A stretch of DNA of 58,317 bases, taken from the NCBI RefSeq assembly GCF_029238425.1, contig NZ_JAQWGB010000080.1, positions 1 to 58,317 on the forward strand, read 5' to 3'. The notes beneath the pieces were generated by a model, which made no database searches, was not told the DNA's origin, and saw nothing but the letters and a program-made list of their open reading frames with translations. This document shows positions 41,864-53,000 of the stretch, in pieces; position 1 is the first letter of the stretch; each line of letters starts with the position of its first letter. Source of the stretch: Flavicella sp. GTDB lineage: Bacteria; Bacteroidota; Bacteroidia; Flavobacteriales; Flavobacteriaceae. Both the position numbers and the translations under genes were made by a program.

Positions 41864-44476
41864 TTGGCGAAAACGAAAGCAAAAAAGGAAACTCCTTTAA
41901 TGAAACAATACAACTCAATCAAGGCAAAATACCCTGATGCGATGTTGTTATTTAGAGTTGGTGATTTTTATGAAACCTTTGGAGAAGACGCCATCAAATG
42001 TGCTCGTGTTTTAAATATTACGCTTACCAAAAGGGGAGCCGGAAGTGAAAGTGAAACTGCACTTGCAGGTTTCCCTCATCATTCACTAAACACCTATTTG
42101 CCTAAATTGGTAAAAGCTGGGATGCGTGTTGCTATTTGTGATCAGTTGGAGGATCCTAAAATGACAAAAAAGATTGTAAAACGTGGGGTAACGGAATTGG
42201 TAACACCTGGAGTTTCTTTCAATGATGAAGTTTTGCAATCCAACAGCAATAACTTTTTAGCCGCCGTTCATTTTGGTAAAAAAATTGTCGGAATTTCTTT
42301 TTTAGATGTTTCCACGGGTGAGTTTTTTACAGCACAGGGTTCTGCCGAGTATATTGATAAACTATTGCAAAACTTTCAACCAAGTGAAGTTTTGATACAA
42401 AAACAAAATCGTCTTAAATTCAATGAGGTTTTTGGAACTACTTTTCATACTTTTTATTTAGACGATTGGGTTTTCCAAGCGGATTTTGCCAATGAAAGCT
42501 TGACCAACCACTTTAAGGTAAATTCATTGAAAGGATTTGGTATTGATGATTTACAAGAAGGGATTGTTTCTTCAGGAGCGGTACTTTATTACTTATCCGA
42601 AACGCAACACAACAAAATTGAACATATTGCCTCTATCCAGAGAATTCAAGAGAACAATTATGTTTGGATGGATCGCTTTACCATTAGAAATTTAGAATTA
42701 TATGCGTCTACTGAGGCCAATGCTGTTACCTTATTAAAGGTGATTGATAAAACCATCTCCCCTATGGGAGCACGCCTTTTAAGACGTTGGTTGGCATTAC
42801 CTTTAAAAGACATTGAACAAATAAAAAAACGTCAGGACATCGTTAAATATTTAATTGACACCCCTGATTTCTATGAGTTAGTTACATATCAAATAAAGCA
42901 AATTAGCGATATTGAAAGATTGGTTTCTAAAGTTGCCACAGGAAAAATACATCCTAGAGAAGTTATCTTTTTGAAGAATTCTCTAAAAGCAATCCTTCCA
43001 ATAAAAGAAGCTGCTGAAAAAAGCAGCAACAGCTCTTTAAAAAACATTGGAAAACAATTAAATGACACCAAAGAACTTCGAGAAAAAATTGAGGCTACTT
43101 TGTTTGAAGAAGCTCCTGTGAACATCAACAAGGGAAATAGTATTGCCGCTGGAGTTTCTAAAGAATTAGATGATCTAAGAGCCATTTCGACTTCAGGGAA
43201 GGATTACCTTGACAATATGGTCCAACGTGAAGTGGAACGTACGGGGATCAGTTCTCTTAAAATAGCTTTCAACAATGTTTTTGGCTATTATATTGAAGTT
43301 CGAAATTCTCATAAAGACAAAGTTCCTGAAGAATGGATTCGTAAGCAAACTTTAGTAAACGCTGAACGTTATATCACTGAAGAATTAAAAGAATACGAAA
43401 CCAAAATTCTTGGTGCTGAAGAAAAAATTGCAAAACTAGAACAAGAGATTTATTCAAAATTAATTCAATACCTAACGCGTTTTATCAAGGAAATGCAATT
43501 GAATGCACAACTAATTGGACAAATTGATTGTTTGAGTTCTTTTGCAACCATCGCCACAGAAAACAGTTATGTACGACCTTTATTAGATGACACTACAGAT
43601 CTTGAAATAAAAAACGGACGTCATCCTGTAATCGAAAAACAGCTTCCCGCGGGAGAAGAATATATTGCAAATGACGTGGTTCTGAACAGAACTTCACAAC
43701 AAATTATCATGATTACCGGACCTAATATGTCGGGTAAATCGGCCATATTACGTCAAACCGCCTTGATTGTATTATTAGCACAAATGGGAAGTTATGTCCC
43801 TGCTCAGAATGCAAAAATAGGAGTTGTAGACAAAATCTTTACAAGAGTTGGTGCTAGTGATAATATCTCTATGGGAGAATCTACATTTATGGTAGAGATG
43901 AATGAAACGGCTAGTATTCTAAATAATGTTTCTAATAGAAGTTTGATTTTATTAGATGAAATTGGAAGAGGTACCAGTACTTATGACGGGATTTCTATTG
44001 CTTGGGCAATCGCAGAATACATCCATGAACACCCAACAAAAGCCAAAACTTTATTTGCTACGCATTACCATGAACTGAATGATATGACCAATACCTTTGA
44101 GCGCATAAAAAACTTTAATGTATCTGTCAAAGAACTGAAGGATACAGTTATTTTCCTTCGTAAATTAGTTGCAGGAGGTAGCGAACACAGTTTTGGAATC
44201 CATGTGGCAAAATTAGCTGGAATGCCAACACAGGTGATTCATAGAGCTAATAAAATGCTGAAGCAATTAGAAAAAAACCATACCGGAGAGGATATTAAAA
44301 ACAAATTAAGTGCAGCAAAAGAAGAAGAGGATTTACAACTCAGTTTTTTCAAATTAGATGATCCTTTATTAGAAGATATAAAAGAAGAGATTTTGGCAAC
44401 TAATATTGACACCTTAACCCCTATCGAAGCATTGATGAAGTTAAATGAAATCAAAAGAATGTTGACCAAAAAATAA
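41864..44476 (+). CDS. mutS: DNA mismatch repair protein MutS
   Basis: MutS recognises mismatches and starts repair with MutL. The 870-aa protein has the mismatch-binding N-domain with '[14 protein letters not shown]' (the Phe-x-Glu motif is F-Y-E-T-F), the core and clamp, and the C-terminal ATPase with Walker A '[15 protein letters not shown]'. '[11 protein letters not shown]' and Walker B '[14 protein letters not shown]' follow, then 'FATHYHEL'. The start is TTG at 41864, since no in-frame ATG lies before residue 13 (41900) and '[17 protein letters not shown]' resembles other flavobacterial MutS N-termini. The downstream hairpin points to the next gene on the other strand. Confidence 0.97.
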   Translation: MAKTKAKKETPLMKQYNSIKAKYPDAMLLFRVGDFYETFGEDAIKCARVLNITLTKRGAGSESETALAGFPHHSLNTYLPKLVKAGMRVAICDQLEDPKMTKKIVKRGVTELVTPGVSFNDEVLQSNSNNFLAAVHFGKKIVGISFLDVSTGEFFTAQGSAEYIDKLLQNFQPSEVLIQKQNRLKFNEVFGTTFHTFYLDDWVFQADFANESLTNHFKVNSLKGFGIDDLQEGIVSSGAVLYYLSETQHNKIEHIASIQRIQENNYVWMDRFTIRNLELYASTEANAVTLLKVIDKTISPMGARLLRRWLALPLKDIEQIKKRQDIVKYLIDTPDFYELVTYQIKQISDIERLVSKVATGKIHPREVIFLKNSLKAILPIKEAAEKSSNSSLKNIGKQLNDTKELREKIEATLFEEAPVNINKGNSIAAGVSKELDDLRAISTSGKDYLDNMVQREVERTGISSLKIAFNNVFGYYIEVRNSHKDKVPEEWIRKQTLVNAERYITEELKEYETKILGAEEKIAKLEQEIYSKLIQYLTRFIKEMQLNAQLIGQIDCLSSFATIATENSYVRPLLDDTTDLEIKNGRHPVIEKQLPAGEEYIANDVVLNRTSQQIIMITGPNMSGKSAILRQTALIVLLAQMGSYVPAQNAKIGVVDKIFTRVGASDNISMGESTFMVEMNETASILNNVSNRSLILLDEIGRGTSTYDGISIAWAIAEYIHEHPTKAKTLFATHYHELNDMTNTFERIKNFNVSVKELKDTVIFLRKLVAGGSEHSFGIHVAKLAGMPTQVIHRANKMLKQLEKNHTGEDIKNKLSAAKEEEDLQLSFFKLDDPLLEDIKEEILATNIDTLTPIEALMKLNEIKRMLTKK

Positions 44477-44517
44477 AAAAGCTAAGTGATATGTTTTAAA
44501 AACATACCACTTAGCCC
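44475..44517 (-). terminator. Intrinsic terminator of the GH86 gene
   Basis: The long stem GCTAAGTG...ATGTTTT / AAAACAT...CACTTAGC is followed on the minus strand by TTTTTTATTTTTT, 20 nt after the GH86 stop. Confidence 0.8.
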
Positions 44518-44537
44518 ATATTCCTTAAGTTCTATGA

Positions 44538-46379
44538 TTAATCTAGTTTCTGAACTTGAAGAATTGCAGAACTGATATGCCCTCCTTGATCTTCAAACTT
44601 TACAGAAACCTTATTTTCTCCATTATTTAAGTCTTCAATATTTACTGGAATCTCTAGCGTTCCAAAAAATTGTTTTCTATTATGCTGATCGTATCCTCTG
44701 ATAACATCTGTAGTTATAGTAACTTTTTTTCCATTGACCAAAACAATAGGATTAAGAGATGCTCCATTTTTCCTTCCAACTCCCAAACGCAAAGTAGCTT
44801 TTCCTTTCGCAACTTTTACATTCTTAAAACTAAAACCAATTTCTTTTGAAGCAACAATGGGTGTTACGCATTTTTCTGCATAGTATTTTTTACTTCTAAT
44901 AGTATTTTCAAATTCTATTTTCTTTTTAAATTGGTATTTTAAAACAACCGTTTCCCCATAAGCCAACTTCAATTTTTGTGGAGCAGATTTTGTTTCTTTA
45001 ACATTCAAGTCTGGCGTTTTGTCTTTAAAAATTTTCAGCCTTTTAACCTCAACTTTCTTTAAATTTTTAGAATCTAACAAGGCTAAATCAACCTCTTGAG
45101 TATCATCATTTAAATTATTCAATACTACAAAAAGTTCCTTTCCATCAACAAAAGCTTGTGTTTGCACATCGATATTTGAAGAACTAATCGCTACTCTATC
45201 CCCTTTTACATCTTTCCAAATTTCAAAAAAGTACTTTCTAGGTGTAAACTCCCATTTTCCCGATTTGTTTTGTGCCCAAAGAGAGGCTTTAGAAAAACGA
45301 AATGTTGGTTTGGATTTTCCTGTTGTGAATGGAATTGTCAATGCGATATCATCACCACGTTCCATAAAGTTCATCACCATATGAATTTGTGACCGTACCG
45401 CTTGAGAATTTTCAATAGGCTCAAAATTCGGTACATTTGGAAATCCAGGTTGATCTTGCACCAAACGACCATATTCCGTAATCGCAATAGGTTTCACCTT
45501 TCCTAGTTTCGCATAACTATATCCTTCTATTAAATCCAAAATAGCCTCCGAATTAGAGCCGGATCTTCTACCTCCTTTATTATTTACATTTCCACTTCCA
45601 TCATATAAATGAACTGAAAACATATCCATATCGGCTCCAGCAATATCTATAAATTTTTTATAGCGTGTATTCCAAACAGAAAAATCTTTTCCTTCAAACT
45701 CTGGATAAGCAGAGGCGTAACCAATCACATTCATATTTTTTAATTCCGGAGCAGCATGCACTCTTTGTCCCAAAATTTTATGAAACTCACACATTTTTGT
45801 AATGATCTTATCAATCTTTTCTTTGTCGTATTTCTTATTATTTTTCTTTGGATAAAAATCGTTTGCATGCACCATTGGTTCATTAAATGGCTCAAAAAAC
45901 TGCGGAACATTATCCTCTTGGTATCTATAAAAATCTACCGCAAACTGCGCTGCTTTATAAGAGAATTCCGTTACATCCTCAACACTATAATCAACATCTT
46001 TTTTATAAAAAACATAGCCTGCTCTCCCAGAATCAACATGCCCTTGTACCTCCCTAACACCACTGTGTATTTTCTTGACATGGGGTATTTTTCCATTTTT
46101 CAAACGTCCCATTGGATTCCACAATCCTCGTGATCCTTTATAGTCTGATCGAATATTATACTCATAAATAAATTTAGAAAAATCAGCATCTGACTGTTTA
46201 AATTTTCCATGAATATTAAAATAGGTGTCACGATTTAATTCTGAAGTCTCCCCAATAAATCGTTGTGTTTTATGATCAATTGTAATTTTTGTTTGAGCAG
46301 AAAGCGATCCAAATACCATTATTCCTGTAAGTACTATTCCTTTTCTTAAAATACTTTTCAATTTCATGTATACCTTCAT
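44538..46379 (-). CDS. GH86 family beta-agarase/beta-porphyranase
   Basis: This is an endo-acting glycoside hydrolase for red-algal galactans (agarose or porphyran). The 613-aa protein has a signal peptide (to about residue 29, 'GSLSAQT'). A TIM barrel follows with acid/base Glu167 in 'FFEPFNEPMV' and nucleophile Glu302 in 'PIAITEYGRL', plus 'MDMFSVHLYDGS'. C-terminal beta-sandwich domains (~400-613) come last, as in GH86. There is no T9SS sorting domain, so export ends in the periplasm or by another route. Either Met1 or Met5 could start translation. A TAATTTTG element lies at 46395-46402. The gene stands alone, with no sulfatase or SusC/D next to it. Agar versus porphyran cannot be decided by eye. 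Confidence 0.88.
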   Translation of the reverse strand: MKVYMKLKSILRKGIVLTGIMVFGSLSAQTKITIDHKTQRFIGETSELNRDTYFNIHGKFKQSDADFSKFIYEYNIRSDYKGSRGLWNPMGRLKNGKIPHVKKIHSGVREVQGHVDSGRAGYVFYKKDVDYSVEDVTEFSYKAAQFAVDFYRYQEDNVPQFFEPFNEPMVHANDFYPKKNNKKYDKEKIDKIITKMCEFHKILGQRVHAAPELKNMNVIGYASAYPEFEGKDFSVWNTRYKKFIDIAGADMDMFSVHLYDGSGNVNNKGGRRSGSNSEAILDLIEGYSYAKLGKVKPIAITEYGRLVQDQPGFPNVPNFEPIENSQAVRSQIHMVMNFMERGDDIALTIPFTTGKSKPTFRFSKASLWAQNKSGKWEFTPRKYFFEIWKDVKGDRVAISSSNIDVQTQAFVDGKELFVVLNNLNDDTQEVDLALLDSKNLKKVEVKRLKIFKDKTPDLNVKETKSAPQKLKLAYGETVVLKYQFKKKIEFENTIRSKKYYAEKCVTPIVASKEIGFSFKNVKVAKGKATLRLGVGRKNGASLNPIVLVNGKKVTITTDVIRGYDQHNRKQFFGTLEIPVNIEDLNNGENKVSVKFEDQGGHISSAILQVQKLD

Positions 46380-46394
46380 TTAATAGTTACCAAA

Positions 46395-46402
46395 CAAAAT
46401 TA
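46395..46402 (-). promoter_or_regulatory. -7 element of the GH86 gene
   Basis: TAATTTTG on the minus strand matches TAnnTTTG, 15 nt upstream of the first ATG. Confidence 0.4.
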
Positions 46403-46551
46403 ACAAAAAGAGAAACTTAACCCTAACAAATCAGCTATTCGTGATATGGATAAAAACATCTGTTGTATATTTATACATCTCATACCGAACAAAATAAAAA
46501 CAGCGATTAAGAATCAGTTTTTGATCAGTTTAAATTTAATCAATTATTCTT

Positions 46552-47187
46552 ATGAACACAGAAGAACCTTTAAGCATGATTGTCAATCATATCAATGTTA
46601 TGGGATCATTTGCTTTTGCTATTTCCGGAGCACTAGTTGCGCTTCGAAATAAACTAGACCCTTTTGGTGTATTAATTGTTGCCTTCTTAACAGCTGTTGG
46701 AGGAGGAACTATAAGAGATATGTTGATCGCAGATAGAGATGTCTTTTGGCTATTTGATACAAATATTATTTACGCCATACTTGCAGGAGCATTGACAGCA
46801 ATGATTTTTAGAAGTAAACTTCAATTTTTTCAAAAACCTATTTTTTTCTATGATGCCATTGGACTTGGTTTGTTTACCATAACTGGTGTTCAAATTGGAA
46901 TAGACTATGAGTTAAATGCATTTATTTGTGTTTTATTAGGTACTGTAACGGGTGTTTTTGGAGGAGTCCTGAGAGATGTTATTGTAAATGAAATTCCGGT
47001 CGTTTTCCAAAAAGAAATATATGCCACAGCGAGTATCTTTGGAGGTGCTTTATATCTACTTCTGATCTATCTAAAAATACCGAATCCATATTTACAAGTC
47101 ATCCCAATTATATGTATTATTGCAACGAGAATTATAGCAGTAACCTATAATATTTCTCTCCCAAATATTTATAAAAACGAACAATGA
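46552..47187 (+). CDS. Trimeric intracellular cation (TRIC) channel family protein (UPF0126)
   Basis: The 211-aa membrane protein has about seven helices in two internal repeats. Each repeat holds the family signature: 'VGGGTIRDML' at about 49-58 and 'FGGVLRDVIVNEIPVVF' at about 136-152. This is the prokaryotic TRIC/YicG layout, a cation channel of the inner membrane. Its stop overlaps the ATG of the next gene (ATGA), implying translational coupling to the methyltransferase gene. Confidence 0.93.
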   Translation: MNTEEPLSMIVNHINVMGSFAFAISGALVALRNKLDPFGVLIVAFLTAVGGGTIRDMLIADRDVFWLFDTNIIYAILAGALTAMIFRSKLQFFQKPIFFYDAIGLGLFTITGVQIGIDYELNAFICVLLGTVTGVFGGVLRDVIVNEIPVVFQKEIYATASIFGGALYLLLIYLKIPNPYLQVIPIICIIATRIIAVTYNISLPNIYKNEQ

Positions 47188-47639
47188 TTGATAATTTAGA
47201 ACAAGGTTTTTTTGGAATTGGTATTCAGAATGGGAAAACACCTGAAAACCTTGGCGTACTGTGGAGATCTGCTCAAAACATGGGTGCTAGTTATATTTTC
47301 ACTATTGGAAATAGATATGCAAAACAAGCCTGTGATACTCATAAAGCTGTAGGTGCGATGCCATATTTTCACTATGATACCTTTGAAGAATTTTACAAAC
47401 AACTGCCTAAAGGAGCTATGTTGGTAGGTGTTGAATTGGATGACAGAGCTGTTCCTCTTGAAACTTTTGAACATCCAAGAAGGTGTGTCTATTTATTAGG
47501 TGCGGAAGATCATGGAATGTCTCGTTTAGCGATAGAAAAATCACATCATTTGGTAAAGTTTGACACGCCTATGAGTTTGAATGTATCCGTAGCAGGTAGT
47601 ATTGTGATGTATGATAGGAGAATGAAGAAGTTTGAATAA
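47184..47639 (+). CDS. TrmH/SpoU family RNA 2'-O-methyltransferase
   Basis: This SPOUT-fold enzyme methylates ribose in tRNA or rRNA using SAM. At 151 aa it is a minimal catalytic domain, like TrmL. Motif 1 'NLGVLWRSAQNMGAS', motif 2 'YLLGAEDHGMSR' and motif 3 'PMSLNVSVAGSIVMYDRRM' form the knotted SAM site. The RNA target cannot be told. It overlaps the TRIC gene by 4 nt and converges with pbpC 1 nt apart. Confidence 0.92.
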   Translation: MIDNLEQGFFGIGIQNGKTPENLGVLWRSAQNMGASYIFTIGNRYAKQACDTHKAVGAMPYFHYDTFEEFYKQLPKGAMLVGVELDDRAVPLETFEHPRRCVYLLGAEDHGMSRLAIEKSHHLVKFDTPMSLNVSVAGSIVMYDRRMKKFE

Positions 47640-47640
47640 C

Positions 47641-50013
47641 TCACTTCAAAATCTCCACAAACAACTTACGCTCATTACCCAAAGCATCAACCACTGTAAT
47701 GGTATGTTTTCCTAAGGTAGTCGCAACAGATTTCTCGTGTATACTTTTCGTTTCACCCATAAATTGCTCGTCCAAATACCAATAGACAATTGTTTCAGGA
47801 ATATTGTGAGCTAGCTTCATAACCAATTCTTTTTTTGCGCCATCAAATCCTTTCGGTAAGTATATTTTCGCTTTATTTTTTGGATACACAAAATCCATAA
47901 TCCGTTTCTTCTCTCCCAAGCAATCAATTCTAAAACTAGGCAAAGGTTTGTAAAATGGGTTTTTCTTTTTAAAATAATACTCCATCAATGGGGGCAATAC
48001 AAACCAACTTTTATGCGTGACATCTACAATATCTTCACAAGAGGAATTTACCTGATAATCTTCATTTTTATCTAAATGCACCCAATAATGATAAGGACAA
48101 GGCTCTGTATCTACACCCTTTTGCTGTACCATTATCGTATCTTTAACCGGACATATTTCCTTTGCTAAACTCCCACTTTCTTTACACACAATAACCTGTT
48201 CCAAGGTATTATATGGTGTCGAAAACCAGTTCGACTTTGGTAACAGATCAAACATATCGAACATAACAGGTCCGGCTGTTGAAACTCCTAACAAACCAGG
48301 TCTACCTTCACCATCTGCATTCCCTACCCACACTCCTACCACATAATCTTTTGTACTTCCAATTGCCCAAGCATCTCTATAGCCAAAACTAGTTCCTGTT
48401 TTCCATGCAATTTCTTTAGACGAATCAAAAAACTCCCAATTCTCGGCACCTGTTGGTCGATTGACTTGCTTCAATGCTTCATAGGTCAGATACATAGATC
48501 CTGCATCAAAAATTGTTTTTTGTTTAGAAACCTTACCAAAATCCACGGATTGATTCTGTCTAAAAATTGGCTCTGTAAATTCATTCGCATAATATTTTCC
48601 AGAAGTTCTCGAATAATGATTTATGGTTCCCGAAAACCCTGCATAAACTCTACATAGGTCCCATAAATTACTCTCAGCCCCTCCGAGAATCAAGGTCAAA
48701 CCATAATGACCCGAATCGTGTTTCACATCTTTTAATTTCAATTGTTTGAGGTATTCATAAAACCTACTCAATCCAAATTCTTGTAACATTTTTACCGCTG
48801 GAATATTTAAAGACCTAGCCAAAGCTCTACTAGCAGGAACAGCTCCGTCATACTCTAAACTGAAGTTTTTTGGGTTATAAGATGCTATTTCTGTAGGAAC
48901 ATCAGGGATTAAAGTGTTGGGTAAAATCTCCCCTGAATCTAACATCGCCGCATATAAATAAGGTTTCAACACACTCCCGGTACTTCTAGGCTTATGCATC
49001 ACATTCACATTTTTCTGATGCTCTTCATCTGTTGGAGTATTCCCTACATAGGCCAAAACTTTTCTGGTATGCACATCTAATATCAAAACAGACATATTAT
49101 AAACTTCATTCTGTTTTAAATTCAAGTAATGTCTTTTTACAATTTCATTTGCATTGACTTGTAATTGATTTGGTATACTTGTTTTAATAGAATTCCCACT
49201 GTTTTTTGCTGCCAAATACTCTAATAAATGGGGTGCTTTTGAAGGCAAGACATGCGGTTTTACAGGCAATTTTTCTTGAATCGCAAGACGGTAGGTAATA
49301 GAATCAATTATCTTTTGATGCAATATCTTTTTTAGCAGTCTGTTTCTTTTTACAAGTAACCTATCATGGTTTTTTCCCGGGTAAATGAGGCTTGGAGCGT
49401 TTGGAAGAACTGCCAATGTTGCATTCTCTGCCCAAGACAATTGATGTGGAGAACGTCCATAATAACGCCAAGAAGCCGCCTCAAGTCCAACAACATTCCC
49501 TCCAAAAGGAGCATTGGAAGTATACATTTTTAATATAGACTCTTTGGAAAAACGCAACTCTAGTCTTGTCGCTAAAACAAGCTCAATCAACTTTTCAATA
49601 TAAGTTCTATTTTGCCCTTTTCTAGACAAACGAATGACTTGCTGTGTGATGGTACTGCCTCCTCTTTTGACCCCTGATTTTGTGATATTTCCCCATAGGG
49701 CCTTTCCTATTGAAACAGGATTAAAACCAATATGTTCATAAAAATAGGCATCTTCAAATTGTAAAATACAATGCTCAAATTTATAAGGAATACTATCGAT
49801 ATCAGGAAACCTCCACTGCCCATCATCCGCTATTTTTGCTCCTAAAAGCACACCTTCTCTACTTTCAATCACCGTAGATTTTGGGTTCTTAAAAATATCA
49901 GCCGGCAATGCAAAATAATAGCCCACTAAAAGCAAAAAGCCAAGAAAAAAGAAGACTCTCCTTTTGGATATATAACGCGACAAGATCTGGTACAAATTTC
50001 TTTTTTCTATCAC
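47641..50013 (-). CDS. pbpC: Penicillin-binding protein 1C
   Basis: This is a bifunctional class A PBP for peptidoglycan synthesis. The 790-aa protein has one N-terminal membrane anchor (~19-37). The GT51 glycosyltransferase domain has 'EDAYFYEHIGFNPVSI' and 'RGGSTITQQVIRLSR'. The transpeptidase domain has SxxK in 'STGSVLKPYLYAA', 'RSLNIPAVKML' and 'KTGTSFGYRDAWAIG'. A C-terminal PbpC-type beta domain (~690-790) follows. It overlaps the upstream alpha-2-macroglobulin gene by 4 nt. This pair is conserved in many bacteria and is thought to link envelope repair with defence against proteases. Confidence 0.96.
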   Translation of the reverse strand: MIEKRNLYQILSRYISKRRVFFFLGFLLLVGYYFALPADIFKNPKSTVIESREGVLLGAKIADDGQWRFPDIDSIPYKFEHCILQFEDAYFYEHIGFNPVSIGKALWGNITKSGVKRGGSTITQQVIRLSRKGQNRTYIEKLIELVLATRLELRFSKESILKMYTSNAPFGGNVVGLEAASWRYYGRSPHQLSWAENATLAVLPNAPSLIYPGKNHDRLLVKRNRLLKKILHQKIIDSITYRLAIQEKLPVKPHVLPSKAPHLLEYLAAKNSGNSIKTSIPNQLQVNANEIVKRHYLNLKQNEVYNMSVLILDVHTRKVLAYVGNTPTDEEHQKNVNVMHKPRSTGSVLKPYLYAAMLDSGEILPNTLIPDVPTEIASYNPKNFSLEYDGAVPASRALARSLNIPAVKMLQEFGLSRFYEYLKQLKLKDVKHDSGHYGLTLILGGAESNLWDLCRVYAGFSGTINHYSRTSGKYYANEFTEPIFRQNQSVDFGKVSKQKTIFDAGSMYLTYEALKQVNRPTGAENWEFFDSSKEIAWKTGTSFGYRDAWAIGSTKDYVVGVWVGNADGEGRPGLLGVSTAGPVMFDMFDLLPKSNWFSTPYNTLEQVIVCKESGSLAKEICPVKDTIMVQQKGVDTEPCPYHYWVHLDKNEDYQVNSSCEDIVDVTHKSWFVLPPLMEYYFKKKNPFYKPLPSFRIDCLGEKKRIMDFVYPKNKAKIYLPKGFDGAKKELVMKLAHNIPETIVYWYLDEQFMGETKSIHEKSVATTLGKHTITVVDALGNERKLFVEILK

Positions 50014-53000
50014 TTCACAACTTCAATCCACTGCCCTTTTGTTCTAGAGAAGTAATCATTATCATACATTGCCTCTGCCTGAACTCCAGGTAAATAATAT
50101 TTCCCTAAGTACGAAGCATTCAATCGAACTGTAAACGTCTTTACTTCATTTCTCTTCATTGAAAAATAAAAATTAACACGGTCATCTCTAATGTCTGTAT
50201 AATCACATTGATTATCTGTAGCCTCTCCAAAATCAGTAAATCTAGTATTGACAATCTCCCATCCTGATGGAAAAATTTGGCTCAATGCTATATCATTAAC
50301 CCTTTCTTTATTAGGATTTGTAATTGTTACCATGGCTACAAAATCAGTTCCTTGTCTAAGCTTCTCAAAAGAAACAGGATTCCCTTTAGAATCTACATAC
50401 TTTACAAATAACTTGAAATTTCTAGTTACTGGATTTTCGGTTCCCAATGATAATTTTCCAGAATTCACTATCCTCACAAAACATGTGTTTCCAATATGGT
50501 TGGTTATAGAGAATTTATTTGGTGTAGTTTCTAGAACCTTCAGCTCTCGTTGTGCAACAGTACTTTTTGTTACAATTAATTCTTCTTTTCCGTTAATTGT
50601 ATAACTTAAATTCAAATCTTTCCCTCCATTTTTTATTACCATTTTAGCCATAGAAAGCAAACAATAGGCAGTTGTCTGTGTACTCATCCAATGTTTAGAA
50701 GACAATCTATTTGCAATAATTTTTGCCATTTCTGTGACTTGAGCATCCTCCATAAGCAACATAGTTTCCATTGCCATGGCTCTATTTCTATAAGTTGACC
50801 CATAGGTATAATAATCTCTTTCTTGATTTTCAAATACTATAGAAGCGGATGCCATTAATTTTACTGCAGCTTCCTTTTGTCCTGCCAAAGCATAAGCGGC
50901 TGCCAATCTCCATTTTGATACGTTAGAAATTTTAGGATACTCTCGCAGTCTATTCATCGCTGCCAAATCAGGTTCGCCGGCAAGTGCTAACGTATACAAT
51001 CTATATGCCTGTGTCATTCCTGAATTCCAATACTTATAACTAGACCTCCATTCTCTCGCGGCTTGTTTTTGATACTTCAACCAATTACTCATAAAGGTCA
51101 AAGGCAATGAATAACCTTTTTTCTGAGCTTCTATCATAAAATGTCCTGCATAACTAGTACCCCAGTCACTCACATAATTATTCCCAATCCAATAAGACAA
51201 GCCTCCATTTGGCAATTGAAAATCACCTAACCTTTCTATTCCATTTATAATATTCGATTTTATTTGAACCTTTTTATCCGATGTAATATCAAATATATCT
51301 TCCAAAAATAATTGAGGGAATACACTAGAAGTAGTTTGCTCTACACATCCATGTGGATATCTGATTAAATACTCCATTCTTGAAGAAAAATTCATAGGAG
51401 GTACGGTAGAAATTTCAACATCCACCTTATTAGTTCCTTTTTCGCCAAGACAAGAGAAATCTGCATTTAATGTTTCATTGGCTCCAACCTCAAGATCTAT
51501 AAATTTACTTGTGTTTGGGTTCGGATTCACAACATCAATTTCAATCTCCTGTGTAGATACCTCTCCATTACTTTTTGCTATAACTTGAATATTTTCAACC
51601 CCTTGTCCTTTTAGAACTTCCAAATCAAAATAGACCATTTTCTCGTCTGGTGCATCAAAACGAACAATTTTTTTATACTGACCAATAATTTCAATTCCAT
51701 CTGTAATTTTCAAACTCACCTCAACATCCTTCACGGCATCTTTCATCGCAAAAACAGTTACTGGCAAGGTTACTTTCTCGGTTGGACTTAATTTTCTAGG
51801 TAGTGACGCTAAAACCATTAGAGATTTTCGCACAGGCACTGCTTTTTCAGCTTTTCCATAAGCCTCTTCTGCATTATCTGCAGCCACTACCATGGCCCTA
51901 ACAGAACCAATATAGTTTGGCATTTTAATTTTATGATTTTTGGCCTCTCCTGCTTCTAAAACAAAAGGCCCAAGAACCGTTACAACCGGTTTGAATCTAT
52001 TGGCTTTGGTTGCTTTTTTGTTCTTTCCATCTTCATCTCCTCCAATGGCAAAAACTTGACTAATCGCTCCTCCAAAAGCCCCCATGACATCATCAAAAAT
52101 ATCCCAAGTTCTAACACCCAAAGCTTCACGTGTATAAAACACATTCCACAAATTAGGGGTTTTATATCGTGTCAAATCCAAAAGACCTTCTTCAACAACC
52201 GATAGAGAGTATGTCATTCTTTTTCCAGAAGCCTCACTCACTTTTACTTCATAATCAGCTTCTGGTTTCAACTCCTCCTTCATCGAAATGACGGGTTGTA
52301 GTTTTGTATTTTTATCTATAACCACAATTGGAATTACTCCATACAAACGCAACGGCAAATCATTCTGAGTTGTTGCATGCGGTTGTAGTAAGGAAATATT
52401 TACAAATACGTTTGGAGACATCTCTGGAGTAATTGTAATTCTTGCTTTGGTTTGACCTTTATTGGTCTTTACCCACTGCGTTTCTAATACTTCGGCTCCA
52501 TTCTCAACGCTTATCAAAGCATTGCCTTCAGCACCAGAAGGAAAAGTGATTTCTGCAACGTCACCAACATTGTATTTTTCTTTGTCTGAATTAAACACCA
52601 ACATGGTTGCTGCCTCTGAATTTCCCTTGCTAGAATTTGACCACCAATTTCTAAAAAAGTAAGCCGTTCTACCTGTAGAATGTCCACTTACAGGATCAGT
52701 AATACGAATCAAATAACGACCACTTTTTCGATCTGGTATATTGACTTGAGCTATGGCAGTTCCTCTTTCATTGGTGCTAACTTTTAGTGTTTTATACAAA
52801 TACCTGTGCTCTGAATTTACATAAGTGGCAAGATTATCAGAGTTAGAACTCCACCACCAAGACCATCTAATTTCATAAATTTTTACAATTAAATTTTTTC
52901 TTGCTATAGGCTCTCCCTTATGGTTTACTGTTGCCAAAGAGAATGCTATGTTTTTATCCGTTTCATAGGAGTTTCCATATCTTTTTGACTCAGGAGATTT

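Noticed and set aside
44538-46379. T9SS sorting domain on the GH86 enzyme
   Set aside because: The C-terminus ends in a beta-sandwich with no PNP-type motif or the typical final Lys/Arg-rich strand, unlike the PL7 protein and the binding-module protein.
46446-46652. 68-aa ORF overlapping the TRIC channel start
   Set aside because: It is out of frame with the TRIC gene and has no domain-like pattern.
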